From positions 1 through 44,317 of the forward strand of contig NZ_JAJAUY010000039.1 in NCBI RefSeq assembly GCF_020532625.1: a stretch of 44,317 nt of DNA, given 5' to 3'. Shown here piece by piece: positions 1 through 7,290 of the stretch. Source of the DNA: Streptomyces antimicrobicus. GTDB taxonomy: Bacteria; Actinomycetota; Actinomycetes; Streptomycetales; Streptomycetaceae. Every line of letters starts with the position of its first letter. The stretch's first letter is position 1. The notes below the pieces were generated by a model. That model was not told the DNA's origin, did not search any database, and was given only the letters and a program-made list of their open reading frames with translations. A program made the translations under genes and the position numbers.

Positions 1-30
1 CAGATGCACCGGGTCGGCGCGGGCCGCGGG

Positions 31-171
<141 letters not shown>

Positions 172-221
172 CCGGCGCATCCCTACCAGCTGTGGTCCAG
201 GGCCGGGCCGTTCTCGCAGGG

Positions 222-926
222 TCAGGACAGTGATGGGGGCTTTCGGGGTGGCGGGACGGCGCGGAGGAGTTCCCAGAGAGGACGGGAGCCGCTCGCCCAT
301 TGGGCGAGGAGCTTGCGGTCGACCAGGTGCAGGCGCTGGGACTTGGCGAAGTCGAGGGCCGGTGCGGAGAAGCGCCCGTTGGTGAGCATGACCAGGACGT
401 CGCCGCCGTGTATCTGGCGGCCGGTGCCGTTGAGGACCTGGAGATCGGGGGTGCCCACGGCGGAGCCCGACCAGCCGGCCTTGCGGTGCTTGCACTGGAT
501 CACCCAGAGCCGGCCGAAGGGGTCGGTCGCCTTCACGTCCGCCCCGTTGTCGCCGCGCCCGCCGACCTGCTGCGCGTCATCGCATCCGTCGCGGCGCATC
601 AGGTCGCGTACGGCGAACTCGAACTGCCGGTGGTGAAGGCCGTCGAGCTGCTCGACCGCGTACCGAAGCCCCTGGGCCCGGACGCGGTCCCACCGGGCGG
701 CCTCCTGGCGCCGATGCAGCCACACAGCGCCCGCACCAGCCGCTGCCAGGAGGAGGAGAGCGACGACCCACGGATGCGCGGCCAGCCACGACAGCACCGC
801 CAGCACCAGACTCAAGACCATCGCCGCGACCAGCACGAACATCCACAGGTCGACCGGCACCGCGCCCTTGCGCCGCCGTGGACGGCGCCCGGCGCCCGAG
901 CGGCGTCGGGCCGGACGGCGGCTCAC
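222..926 (-). CDS. Membrane-anchored Mrr-type restriction endonuclease
   Basis: This 234-residue protein probably cleaves DNA, perhaps modified DNA as in type IV restriction. After a basic N-terminus it has two hydrophobic segments at about 28-49 and 51-70. An Mrr_cat-like PD-(D/E)xK domain follows, with E103 in FEFAV, D130 in GADV and Q144-C-K146, which are the expected catalytic positions. I place the start at the GTG at 926 because it overlaps the stop codon of the upstream gene as GTGA and has a GGAGCGGG ribosome-binding sequence. An in-frame ATG at 1001 would run 79 bases into that gene. The coupling suggests the two proteins act together. The membrane anchor suggests action on incoming DNA at the envelope, which is inference. 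Substrate preference cannot be read from the sequence. Confidence 0.8.
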   Translation of the reverse strand: MSRRPARRRSGAGRRPRRRKGAVPVDLWMFVLVAAMVLSLVLAVLSWLAAHPWVVALLLLAAAGAGAVWLHRRQEAARWDRVRAQGLRYAVEQLDGLHHRQFEFAVRDLMRRDGCDDAQQVGGRGDNGADVKATDPFGRLWVIQCKHRKAGWSGSAVGTPDLQVLNGTGRQIHGGDVLVMLTNGRFSAPALDFAKSQRLHLVDRKLLAQWASGSRPLWELLRAVPPPRKPPSLS

Positions 927-1222
927 CGCCCGCTCCCCGAGCTGGGGAAGACGATCGGGTACGGGACCGTCGGCGTCGGTCGTACCGCCGGCTTGTCCCA
1001 CCCCGGCCGCTTGATCGGGTACACCGTGGTCGCCTGGGGCTGAGGTAACCGCTCCTGCCCCTGCTGCGTGCCGGTGGCAGTCGTGTTGCCGCTGCCGAAG
1101 ATGAACACTCCGGCCACGATCATCCCCAGGATCGCCGTCTCCCGGCGCGCAGCCGCGGGGAGGCGGGTGTGCCTCCTGACCACGGTGCCATCCGCCTTCA
1201 CGTACTCCTCGATCACGGGCAC
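923..1222 (-). CDS. Small single-pass membrane protein coupled to the Mrr gene
   Basis: This protein of about 99 residues has a short charged N-terminus (PVIEEYVKADGTVVRRHTR), one hydrophobic segment near residues 29-44 and a proline/threonine-rich tail. I recognise no enzyme family. The start is a GTG at 1222 with GAGGGGG upstream; the longer ORF from 1360 adds residues that look non-coding. Its stop overlaps the start of the nuclease gene by four bases, so the two are almost certainly one operon. It could be an anchor, regulator or partner of the nuclease, but nothing in the sequence decides this. Confidence 0.6.
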   Translation of the reverse strand: MPVIEEYVKADGTVVRRHTRLPAAARRETAILGMIVAGVFIFGSGNTTATGTQQGQERLPQPQATTVYPIKRPGWDKPAVRPTPTVPYPIVFPSSGSGR

Positions 1223-1586
1223 TACGGCGTCCCCCTCACCAGTCGCGTCACGCCTCCCTGCGTAACTGGCCCATGAAAGCACCCCGCACTGACAATGCGT
1301 CACCCTGCGATCACCATTCGCGATCTCCGGCTGGCCGTGCTGCGCCCCATCGGCGGGCATGGATCAGGCGCCGGCCCTCCGCCCGCTGGCGGTCGGCGCA
1401 TGGCGACTGCGAATTTGCCCCCACAGCAGTCGGTTGCGACGCAGGTCACTGAAAATGCGTCTCATGAAGCGAGACGGCCTGGGGCTGACCTGGTGCAAGT
1501 GGTGCGTCGAAGGCCCTCTGAGGGCGTTCCCGCGAGTTGGGGCACGCGGAGGGCGCGGCAAGGCCCAAGAGGTCTGGACAACGACG
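1223..1586. other. Gene-free stretch with a repeated 15-mer
   Basis: I see no convincing gene here; the ORFs present lack ribosome-binding sites and recognisable sequence. The motif CACTGACAATGCGTC at 1287-1301 recurs with one change (CACTGAAAATGCGTC) at 1447-1461. The second copy runs into CGTCTC-N7-GAGACG, an inverted repeat at 1458-1476. This could be a promoter or operator region for the minus-strand pair, or debris next to the integration site. Confidence 0.4.
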
Positions 1587-1613
1587 AAGCCCCAGGCCGC
1601 TGACCTGGGGCTT
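1587..1613 (-). terminator. Terminator of the original tRNA-Gly locus
   Basis: AAGCCCCAGG and CCTGGGGCTT form a 10-bp stem with a 7-base loop. It lies just beyond the left attachment copy, where the tRNA would have ended before integration. It matches in position and largely in sequence the hairpin at 11722-11750. Confidence 0.65.
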
Positions 1614-1618
1614 TGCTA

Positions 1619-1662
1619 TGGAGCGGATGACGGGAATCGAACCCGCGCTATAAGCTTGGGAA
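1619..1662. repeat. Left attachment site (attL core)
   Basis: These 44 bases are identical to 11755-11798. They copy the tRNA-Gly 3' half from the edge of the anticodon loop to just past the 3' end. The sequence diverges at once on the element side (1663). On the chromosome side it remains partly similar for about 50 bases. Confidence 0.9.
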
Positions 1663-1769
1663 TCACCGTTCTTGATCAAGCCCACGGGCCTCTGACCAGC
1701 CCGGATGGCGACAAGGCGGCATGTGGTGTCTCTCCACACTGTCCGCCGTTTACCGCGCTTCACCGCCTG

Positions 1770-1790
1770 ATCTGGCACGCATCTGGCATG
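1770..1790. promoter_or_regulatory. Paired arm-type repeat, left end
   Basis: ATCTGGCACG at 1770 and ATCTGGCATG at 1781 are direct repeats 11 bases apart, one helical turn. The same pair with the same spacing occurs at 11673-11693, beside the other att site. These are candidate arm-type binding sites for the integrase or excisionase. Confidence 0.5.
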
Positions 1791-1812
1791 CCCGGAAAGG
1801 CATCAACCCGCA

Positions 1813-2040
1813 TCACCCCTCGGCGCCTTCGGAGATCTGCCGAGCCAGCTCGTCAACGACCTGCGGCACCATCGGGTGAGCGCCTTCCTCTTCCAGGGCT
1901 AGAGCGAGCGCCTGGCGCACGGTCGCATGCGGCTGCCCCGTGTAGCTCGCCCGGGTTCGTCTGACAGCGCGCTCCATCTTCTGAGCGAACGCTGACAGCG
2001 CGGGCCGGGCCTTCTCGTACTCGCTCGGATCCACTGCCAC
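1813..2040 (-). CDS. Small hypothetical protein of the AICE
   Basis: This 75-residue soluble, mostly helical-looking protein begins with GTG (MAVDPSEYEKARPAL). It is rich in Arg, Ala and Glu and lacks membrane segments or zinc motifs. I do not recognise the family. It lies alone on the minus strand just inside the left attachment site and diverges from the DUF6414 gene. Its ribosome-binding site is weak (GGATGATC). Reading frame and composition look coding, but it could be spurious. Confidence 0.5.
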   Translation of the reverse strand: MAVDPSEYEKARPALSAFAQKMERAVRRTRASYTGQPHATVRQALALALEEEGAHPMVPQVVDELARQISEGAEG

Positions 2041-2469
2041 GCGATCATCCGATCAGCGCGGGTGGTTAGCGTCAACCGGTGGAGCACGGCGAGGAGGATC
2101 CGGTTCGGGTCGCAGACCACCGCCTTACAAGTTCGATCTACGCCCGGCCGAGGAGCCGCTGCCCACGGGCGCGTGCCAGGCGCGGATCGCCGAACGCTAC
2201 CCCCGTCCGGGGCCGTTGATGTTACGCATGGATGTCACCCAAAGAGCTCGGGTACCAGGCAGTAGGGCAGCCGCCGCTGTTACCGCCCGGTCTGGCTCAC
2301 ATCTCATGTCCAGAAAAGGGGACACACCACGAGGCGACTCGCCAACCCGTGAACGACCCCGGACCGGCACTGCGATGGCCTCGTGGCACGGATTGTCAAT
2401 TGATAAGAAGCCTATGCTTCGGCCCGCACGGAGAATACTCTAGGCCTCCCGCCGTCCTGTGGAGGGCCC
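2041..2469. other. Divergent intergenic region inside the AICE
   Basis: No gene is evident. The right part is AT-richer than its surroundings and holds promoter-like pieces before the DUF6414 gene (TTGTCA at 2393, TATGCT at 2413, TACTCT at 2436), but none has ideal spacing. A small inverted repeat, TGTCC-N8-GGACA, lies at 2307-2324. It probably contains the promoters of the two flanking genes. Confidence 0.4.
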
Positions 2470-3459
2470 GTGATTCTGCGCGAGTTTCTATACGTTGATA
2501 CCGACAAGGTCCGCGCCATGCTTGCACAACTAGACGGCGGCGTCGCAGAGGAGGAGCGCGAGACCAGTCGCGAAGAAAGGAAGAATACGGTAGGGCCGAG
2601 GAGCGTCGCCCAGCATCTCCAGGTGACTGGGATGGAACGATATACACAGAAGTCAATGGGGGATGCATTGTTTCCCATGCTTGAAGACGCGCTGGAATCG
2701 GAGTCCCTAATTCGCGACATCTCTACTGACGTGTCAGATGTGTCGCAGTGGAATTCTGGGAAGATTAGAGAGATCGCACCTCCGGGGTCGCTGGTTCGGA
2801 TCACTGCAAAAGGTTCTCTGTTTGATACCAGGTATGCCGCCGGCGCCTTCGCTGCTTTCGCCTCTGTTGCCGGAGGGCTGCAAGGAATGGGTGCCCTGCC
2901 TGCTCCAAGCGCCGACAGGCCGGGACCCAAGGGCAAATCGGGCCAGCAGCGACAGCAGCGCTCCCAAGCTTCAGCAAACGCCGCCCCTCAGCTAGAGGAT
3001 GCGATCACGGATTTTCATGCGATGGGCGGGATCGACAGCGAAACCCTTCGGTCGATGATCCGCATGGCAAGAGGCCTATTCGCTCCGGGCCTCCACCTCA
3101 ATCTTTCCCCTGTCGGCTCAGGAGAGGTGCTGATTGGGTCCCGCCTGCAGGAGGGGCGACAATACCTCGACAGTGAGGCAGACGTCCTGTTCGCGCGTTA
3201 TGGGACAGAGAAGCAGGAGTGGACACTAGTTGGCAGCGTAGGAAGCTATGGCCCTAAGGACACGGACTTCCCGGATTTTGACTTCAATAACTCTGATGGA
3301 ACCGTCAATCGGGCGCGTTTTGCTGATGCGCTCAATGGGTTCATGAAGAGCTTGGGCGGGATGGGATTCATTGACCTCCCTCAGCACCCTGGCTTCTCCG
3401 TGATTCCGTTCGCGGTGTACCGGGCGATCCCACGCAACTGGACCCTTGCGCGGTCTTAA
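2470..3459 (+). CDS. DUF6414-family protein, AICE cargo
   Basis: This 329-residue protein opens with REFLYVDTDKVRAMLAQLDGG, which matches what I remember of the DUF6414 family (a conserved start with FLY-D--KV---L-Q--GG). Its function is unknown. The centre has an Ala/Gly-rich segment and a Gln/Ser/Lys-rich linker (about residues 140-172). The C-terminal half looks globular (VGSVGSYGPK, FMKSLGG). The start is a GTG with GTGGAGGG directly upstream. Base composition is clearly less G+C-rich than the flanking genes, with many A/T-ending codons, which points to separate acquisition. It stands alone, between the left att site and the transfer module, a place where AICEs carry passenger genes. A defence or phage-related role is possible but not shown by the sequence. 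Confidence 0.75.
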   Translation: MILREFLYVDTDKVRAMLAQLDGGVAEEERETSREERKNTVGPRSVAQHLQVTGMERYTQKSMGDALFPMLEDALESESLIRDISTDVSDVSQWNSGKIREIAPPGSLVRITAKGSLFDTRYAAGAFAAFASVAGGLQGMGALPAPSADRPGPKGKSGQQRQQRSQASANAAPQLEDAITDFHAMGGIDSETLRSMIRMARGLFAPGLHLNLSPVGSGEVLIGSRLQEGRQYLDSEADVLFARYGTEKQEWTLVGSVGSYGPKDTDFPDFDFNNSDGTVNRARFADALNGFMKSLGGMGFIDLPQHPGFSVIPFAVYRAIPRNWTLARS

Positions 3460-3533
3460 CTGGTGCGAGCGGCATTCGGTGCCCGGCCGGGATTGCGGCC
3501 CGAGGGCGGGGCGTCCCAGCCACGATCCGCCCC

Positions 3534-3688
3534 GGCTGTCATCCCGTATGCCGTCGACCCACACGGAGTGATAGCGGGGCAGGCTTCTGGGGCCCAGGTG
3601 GAGCGCCCCGCTGGACGAACGACCTGGGCCCCAGAAGCCTGGTCTGCTATGGCTTGCCTGGGTCGACGGCATGCGGGATGACAGCCCC
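3534..3688. repeat. Long near-perfect inverted repeat (about 65-bp arms)
   Basis: The outer arms pair GGCTGTCATCCCG at 3534 with CGGGATGACAGCC at 3676, and ATGCCGTCGACCCA with TGGGTCGACGGCAT, with one mismatch between these blocks. After an imperfect stretch of about 17 bases, inner arms CAGGCTTCTGGGGCCCAGGT and ACCTGGGCCCCAGAAGCCTG pair perfectly. The loop is 22 bases. No ORF explains it. In a rolling-circle element this could be a single-strand origin. A MITE-like insertion with terminal repeats is the main alternative. Confidence 0.85.
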
Positions 3689-4108
3689 CACCCGCACCAC
3701 AAACCGAGCCGCACCCGCACGACGGCCCCCGTCCATCCCGGCGCCGGCCGCGCCCCCGCCGGAGGCATTGTCTTGGCCTGCTGGTGTCGTCGGACCTTGG
3801 CGTCACGGGGCAGCCCTACGGGGAGTCCGCGGCTGCTCTGACTGGCCTGGCGGTCATGGCGTGGCCCCGAGGGTTTCGGGTGGATGCCTGGTCTTGCTCC
3901 GCAGTCGAAGCCGGGGTGGCGAGTGGCTAGTTGCGGAGCTGGTGGCGCCGGCCTCCGAGGGTGTCCCGCCCATCAACCCTTCGCCGGACTTACGGCGTGC
4001 GGCCGGCGGTCGGGCCGGAGCGGGGCGGAGACAGGAGCGCAGGCCCGGCCGACGGGCCGCGCGCGCCGCGCGGTGCGCGGCGGGTGCCTTGATGGAGTAG
4101 GGAATCTT
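3689..4108. other. Gene-free, palindrome-rich stretch
   Basis: I see no convincing gene. The right end (about 4003-4085) is very G+C-rich with short overlapping palindromes such as GGGCCGCGCGCGCC. The ORFs crossing it are shadows without ribosome-binding sites. It could contain a transfer (clt) or replication site, but I find no clear 8-bp tandem repeats of the kind TraB proteins recognise. Confidence 0.35.
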
Positions 4109-4564
4109 TCACCGCACGGGGAACAGCTGGCGCCCGTCATGGCTCCGCACATGGGGCCCGTGCCCGTCCAAGGCGTCCAGGAGTCGGATCGCGTAGACCT
4201 CGGACATCCGCTCGGAGACCTCGTCGGGCGTGAGCCACTGGACCGCCGTGGACTCGTCGGACGTTCGCTCGGCGCCCCCGGTGGGCTTGCACCGGAAGAC
4301 CAGGGCCACGACTCCGATCGAGACGTTCTTGTACACCCCCGTCAGCTCCGCCACGTCCACATCGACGCCTGTCTCCTCCAAGACCTCGCGCCGCACGCCC
4401 TCCTCCGGCGTCTCCGAGATCTCCAGCACCCCGCCCGGCAACTCCCACGTTCCGTTGTCCGCCCGCCGGATCGCCAGCAGCCGGCCGTCGTCGCGGACCA
4501 CGACACCCGCTACGGATACGGAGTGGCGAGGCGTTGACCGGGTCGTCGGGGCACTGTTACTCAT
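4109..4564 (-). CDS. pif: Nudix hydrolase, Pif-like conjugal immunity protein
   Basis: This 151-residue Nudix protein has a complete Nudix box: GVLEISE, a seven-residue gap, then REVLEETGV, fitting G-x5-E-x7-R-E-U-x-E-E-x-G-U. A strand preceding it reads WELPGG. In pSAM2 a Nudix-motif protein, Pif, blocks redundant conjugation between element-bearing cells. The same position beside korSA in this AICE supports that role, though a plain Nudix hydrolase cannot be excluded. I chose the ATG at 4564 (MSNSAP). It has no Shine-Dalgarno sequence and lies inside an operator, so the transcript may be almost leaderless. The gene diverges from korSA across about 30 bp, and the operator at 4559-4574 probably controls it. 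The longer upstream ORF runs through korSA and is a shadow. Confidence 0.8.
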   Translation of the reverse strand: MSNSAPTTRSTPRHSVSVAGVVVRDDGRLLAIRRADNGTWELPGGVLEISETPEEGVRREVLEETGVDVDVAELTGVYKNVSIGVVALVFRCKPTGGAERTSDESTAVQWLTPDEVSERMSEVYAIRLLDALDGHGPHVRSHDGRQLFPVR

Positions 4565-4574
4565 GTACAGGAGC
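4559..4574. promoter_or_regulatory. KorSA-type operator between pif and korSA
   Basis: ACTCATGTACAGGAGC is an imperfect palindrome that differs in one base from the site at 5427-5442 upstream of pra. It covers the start codon of the Nudix gene and lies about 20 bases before korSA, so one repressor could control both divergent genes. Confidence 0.65.
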
Positions 4575-4594
4575 ATAGGAGGAAGAAAAGGACC

Positions 4595-5374
4595 ATGGGA
4601 ACAGCTGTAGGAGGTGGCAAGGCCGTACCTCGGTACTTGCAGATCGCCGAGGACATCGTCCAACAGATCCGCGCCGGCGCCTTGAAGCCCGGCGACCAGG
4701 TGCCGAGTGAAGCCGAGATGATCGAGCGCTACGGCGTGTCGGGCGGCACCATCCGCAAGGCCATGACCGAGATCCGGGCGAGTGGGCTCGTGGACACCCG
4801 GCATGGCAAGGGCTCGTACGTGAAGGCCCGGCCGCCCGTGCGGCACCGGTCTTCGGATCGTTTCCGCCGGTCGCTCCGGCGTGGGGGCAAGGCGGCGTAC
4901 CTCGCCGAGTCGGAGCAGTCGGGCGCGACCGCCAAGGTCAGTGTCATCTTCATCGGGCCGATGGAGGCCCCCGAGGAGATTGCCGGTCGGCTGGGTGTAG
5001 AGCCCGGTACGCAGGTCCTCGCGCGGCGGCGTCTGTACTTCCGGAACGGGACGCCGGTCGAGACGGCCACGTCGTACTTGCCGTGGGACGTCGTGAAGGA
5101 CATCCCCGAGCTGTTCGCCGAGAACCCCGGTGGTGGCGGCATCTACGCCCGCTTGGAGGACCACGGCCACGTGTTCGCGGAGTTCGTGGAGACTCTGCAG
5201 GCCCGGCCGGCCGCCAAGGCTGAAGCCTCGGAGCTGGCCCTGAGTCCTGGAGCTCCGGTCGTGCACCTGCTGCGCAACGCGGTTACGGAGGAGGGCAGGG
5301 TGGTGGAGGTCTGCGACACCCTCATGGCCGCTGACCAGTTCGTCTTCGAGTACCGGATCCCGGCTGCCGACTGA
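4595..5374 (+). CDS. korSA: GntR/HutC-family repressor, KorSA-like
   Basis: This 259-residue protein has an N-terminal GntR winged helix: IAEDIVQQIRAGALKPGDQ, PSEAEMIERYGVSGGTIRKA, then the wing with DTRHGKGSYV at about residues 65-75. A UTRA-type effector domain as in the HutC subfamily fills the C-terminal two thirds. In pSAM2 KorSA represses pra and its own gene and so holds the element integrated. The ATG at 4595 has AGGAGGA upstream. The gene sits between pif (divergent) and pra (downstream), and the matching palindromes at 4559, 5427 and 5463 are its likely binding sites. The UTRA domain suggests a small-molecule inducer, which is unknown. Confidence 0.9.
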   Translation: MGTAVGGGKAVPRYLQIAEDIVQQIRAGALKPGDQVPSEAEMIERYGVSGGTIRKAMTEIRASGLVDTRHGKGSYVKARPPVRHRSSDRFRRSLRRGGKAAYLAESEQSGATAKVSVIFIGPMEAPEEIAGRLGVEPGTQVLARRRLYFRNGTPVETATSYLPWDVVKDIPELFAENPGGGGIYARLEDHGHVFAEFVETLQARPAAKAEASELALSPGAPVVHLLRNAVTEEGRVVEVCDTLMAADQFVFEYRIPAAD

Positions 5375-5426
5375 CGGTCGCTCAACTCTCCACAGCCCGC
5401 CGCAAGTTTTCTTCCGCGGCGGGTTG

Positions 5427-5505
5427 ACTCATGTACAGGAGTTGGGCACTCTTCTTCATGACACTCCTATACAGGAGTGACGGAGTCCAGCCTCTGTAGA
5501 GGAGT
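5427..5505 (+). promoter_or_regulatory. Operator array and promoter region of pra
   Basis: Three related sites precede pra: ACTCATGTACAGGAGT (5427-5442), ACTCCTATACAGGAGT (5463-5478) and a weaker GCCTCTGTAGAGGAGT (5490-5505). The first two are near-perfect palindromes with ACTC...GAGT ends. The third contains the pra ribosome-binding sequence AGGAG. A TTGACT at 5424 could be a -35 element overlapping the first site. This arrangement fits tight repression of pra by KorSA. Confidence 0.7.
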
Positions 5506-5513
5506 GATCTGTC

Positions 5514-5861
5514 ATGCGTCAGATTCCCGTCGACACCTCCGCCGCGATGCTGATGGTGGCCCAGCCGCCGCAGCCGAAGATCAAGGACCGGCGGACGGGT
5601 GAGATCGCCGTCGACCTGGAGACCGGTGCTCAGCTGGCCACCATCGACGTGGTGTTCCTGATGGCCGGTGTGGCCGAGGTCCTGTCCGTCGTCGTGCCGC
5701 AGCCGGGTGTGTCGGGCGAGCTGGTGATGGGGGCGCCGGTCGCGATCACCGGTCTCATCGCCCGGCCGTGGGAGAACGAGTTCAACGGGCAGAAGCGGCA
5801 CGGGATCAGCTACCGGGCCGCCGCCTTCACCGCGCTGACGCCCGCTCCGGTCAAGGCCTGA
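5514..5861 (+). CDS. pra: Pra, activator of AICE replication, integration and excision
   Basis: This 115-residue protein starts MRQIPVDTSAAMLMVAQPPQ and contains PKIKDRRTGEIAVDLETGA and ARPWENEFNGQKRHGISYRA. These are the features I associate with proteins annotated as plasmid replication, integration and excision activators (the Pra family). In pSAM2, Pra activates repSA-xis-int expression and thereby excision and replication. The ATG at 5514 has AGGAG ten bases upstream. The preceding 90 bases hold the operator array, consistent with KorSA control. It is followed after 5 bases by traSA, so the two are probably co-transcribed. No known DNA-binding motif is visible. Confidence 0.82.
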   Translation: MRQIPVDTSAAMLMVAQPPQPKIKDRRTGEIAVDLETGAQLATIDVVFLMAGVAEVLSVVVPQPGVSGELVMGAPVAITGLIARPWENEFNGQKRHGISYRAAAFTALTPAPVKA

Positions 5862-5866
5862 TCCCG

Positions 5867-7213
5867 ATGACCGGGGGACAGGTCGCCGCCCTGGTCGGCT
5901 TAGCGCTGGTCGCTGGTGGGCTGGGGTGGCTCAAGTGGAAGCGGCCCGGCTGGTACTGGGTCGGGTTCGGCTGGCTGGTCACCGTGGTCCGGCTGCTGTG
6001 GACGTACCGCTCGGTGATGGAGGCCTGCGGGCTGAGCGAGCAGCCGTCACGATCCCGGGTGAAGCTGGCGGCGGCGTTGGACCGGGTTCCGGCTCGGGCC
6101 CTGCCCAAGCTCCGCCGGATCAAGGTCACGCGGTTCGGGCTGGTGCTCCGGGTCAAGACTCTGCCGGGACAGGAGCAGCTGGACTTCGACGCGGCCACGG
6201 AGCGGTTGCGGCACTCCTGGCGGACGCACGGGGTGCACATCAGGGCCGTGAAGCCGGGGTTCTTGGAAATCCGGCTGGTCGGGTACGACGTGCTGCGGCG
6301 GGTGGTGATGCCGCGCAAGGTGGCCGGGAGCGAGCTGCTCAAGGTGCCCGTGGCCCTGCGGGCTGATGGAGCCCCGTACATGCGGGACTTTCGCGCCAGC
6401 CCTCATGAGCTGGTGGTGGGGGCCACGGAGTCGGGGAAGTCGGTCTACCTGCGGGGCTTGATCAAGGAGTTGGCGAAGCAGCCGGTCGCGCTCGTCGGGA
6501 TCGACTGCAAGTGGGGTGTGGAGCTGGCGCCGTTCGCCCGTCGGCTGTCCGGACTGGCCTACACCCCGGAGGATGCCGCCGCCCTCCTGGACGTGCTGGT
6601 GGAGGAGATGGTCCAGCGGTACGAATTGATCCGCGCCTCGCAGGGGTTGGGGGACGGCGTCACCGTGGAGGAGATCACCTCGGACGTGTGGGGTCTGCCC
6701 GAGGACATCCGGCCGGCGCCCATCGTGGTGATCGTGGACGAGGTGGCGGAGCTGTTCCTGACCGCCAACAAGGCGGACGAGAAGCGCCGGGACCAGATGG
6801 TCACCCAGTTGATCCGCCTCGCACAGCTCGGCCGGGCCGCCGCGATGTACCTGGAGGTCTGCGGCCAGCGCTTCGGCTCCGACCTCGGCTCTGGTGCTAC
6901 CGCCCTGCGCGCACAGCTGACCGGCCGCGTCGCGCACCGCGTCAATGACGAAGCCTCCGCGAAGATGGCGCTCGGCGACATCAGCCTTCGCGCCGTGGGA
7001 GCCGCCACCCGCATCGCCGTCGAACGGCCCGGGACCGCCGTGGTCGGTCTGCTCTCCGGTGGCTGGGCCCGGATCCGGTCCGCGTTCGTCTCTATCGATG
7101 AAACCGCGGCTGTCTGCGCCGAGTACGCACACCTCGCGCCGTACATCCCGGCCCTGGCGGACTTCCGCCCGCGCCAGACCGTCCTGCCCGTACAGGCCAA
7201 GCAGACCGTCTGA
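5867..7213 (+). CDS. traSA: FtsK/SpoIIIE-type DNA translocase TraSA
   Basis: This 448-residue protein is the single motor needed for Streptomyces-type conjugation, in which hexameric TraB/TraSA proteins pump double-stranded DNA. It has an N-terminal hydrophobic region (about residues 4-40), Walker A GATESGKS near residue 185 and Walker B IVVIVDEVAEL near 289, followed by the FtsK sensor region and QLTGRVAHRV. It is shorter than the 700-residue TraB of free plasmids, as usual for AICE versions. I chose the ATG at 5867, five bases after pra, giving MTGGQVAALVGL; in-frame upstream codons overlap pra. Spd genes follow, as expected for a transfer operon. Confidence 0.92.
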   Translation: MTGGQVAALVGLALVAGGLGWLKWKRPGWYWVGFGWLVTVVRLLWTYRSVMEACGLSEQPSRSRVKLAAALDRVPARALPKLRRIKVTRFGLVLRVKTLPGQEQLDFDAATERLRHSWRTHGVHIRAVKPGFLEIRLVGYDVLRRVVMPRKVAGSELLKVPVALRADGAPYMRDFRASPHELVVGATESGKSVYLRGLIKELAKQPVALVGIDCKWGVELAPFARRLSGLAYTPEDAAALLDVLVEEMVQRYELIRASQGLGDGVTVEEITSDVWGLPEDIRPAPIVVIVDEVAELFLTANKADEKRRDQMVTQLIRLAQLGRAAAMYLEVCGQRFGSDLGSGATALRAQLTGRVAHRVNDEASAKMALGDISLRAVGAATRIAVERPGTAVVGLLSGGWARIRSAFVSIDETAAVCAEYAHLAPYIPALADFRPRQTVLPVQAKQTV

Positions 7214-7290
7214 GCACTCCCGTACCCCGGTGGCGCGACCGTCTCGCGCCGGGTCCCTACCCCTCCCATGCCTGAAGGAGGTGAAACACC

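Noticed and set aside
1364..1778. ORFs spanning the left att site
   Set aside because: They read through the tRNA fragment and terminator hairpin, so they cannot be real genes in the uninserted chromosome.
3226..3806. Minus-strand ORFs through the long inverted repeat
   Set aside because: They follow the palindrome sequence and the antisense of the DUF6414 gene; there are no ribosome-binding sites or family features.
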